From NCBI RefSeq assembly GCF_002285265.1, contig NZ_NSJB01000004.1:1-64000 (forward strand): a stretch of DNA of 64,000 nt, given 5' to 3'. Shown here in pieces: positions 63,671 through 64,000 of the stretch. A model generated the notes under the pieces. The model saw only the letters and a program-made list of their open reading frames with translations, was not told the origin of the DNA and did no database searches. How positions within the stretch are numbered: position 1 is the stretch's first letter; each line of letters starts with the position of its first letter. The DNA comes from Vandammella animalimorsus (GTDB lineage Bacteria; Pseudomonadota; Gammaproteobacteria; Burkholderiales; Burkholderiaceae_C). A program made the translations under genes and the position numbers.

Positions 63671-64000
<330 letters not shown>

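Overview
The window is high-GC DNA with very strong G/C preference at third codon positions and short intergenic gaps. It looks like a betaproteobacterial chromosome, most likely Burkholderiales/Comamonadaceae. The order rpmI-rplT-pheS-pheT-ihfA-merR-tRNA(Pro), tolB-pal-cpoB, the pabB-pabC fusion and a LuxR/SLC5-kinase pair all fit that placement. This is inferred from layout and protein character, not from a database search.

Region by region. 1-400 holds the tail of an IS630-type transposase and a gene-free scar. 400-9400 is core translation: rlhA (23S rRNA hydroxylation), rpmI, rplT, pheS, a membrane protein lying between pheS and pheT, pheT, ihfA, a MerR regulator and tRNAs Pro, Glu and Asp. 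thrS and infC, which normally precede rpmI, are absent here. 9470-13950 has a divergent pair: a membrane M48 peptidase and an Ntn-hydrolase lipoprotein acylase of the acyl-homoserine-lactone type.

14116-24426 is the most unusual part. Eight minus-strand genes encode exported or envelope proteins and end at a strong terminator. A CsgG/HfaB-like secretion lipoprotein (17371-18579) lies among three proteins sharing one repeat with the pattern x-I-x-V-x-G-N-x-A ... N-S-V-x-I: a 120-residue protein, a 132-residue protein and a 1214-residue giant. The same strand also carries a Sel1-repeat protein, an OmpA-like protein and a protein made of two copies of one domain. A lipoprotein gene diverges from it. 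I read the set as a curli/holdfast-like (Csg/Hfa) functional-amyloid or adhesin export system with a very large repeat subunit.

24476-31400 carries gabD, a CopZ-like metal-binding protein, an orphan OmpR-type regulator, a zinc-ribbon/SPFH pair, hemB and a small ACP-like protein. 31540-41341 is an iron-acquisition island: an Opp/Dpp-type ABC importer without its binding protein, a PchR-like AraC regulator, a Fur-box candidate, a TonB-dependent receptor, an MFS siderophore transporter and a siderophore-interacting reductase. 41388-47595 has an MprF-type flippase domain protein and a CrbS/CrbR-like SLC5 hybrid kinase with its LuxR-type regulator. 47693-55257 has rclA, class I fumarase, the divergent ybbA/tesA pair, a pabB-pabC fusion with an expanded Ala-Asn hexanucleotide repeat, and a lipoprotein. 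55438-64000 has an MsbA-like exporter, tolB-pal-cpoB, tcdA, tRNA(Lys), a RutG-like pyrimidine permease, pabA and the start of a sugar-type ABC ATPase.

A second theme is a family of small non-coding elements with CCTGTTCAAAATC-type inverted ends. Three copies are about 160 bp (36404, 46778, 55271) and three probable derivatives are about 48 bp (8240, 24427, 26431). They nearly always sit against stop codons, and one lies between the Fur box and the start codon of the TonB receptor gene.
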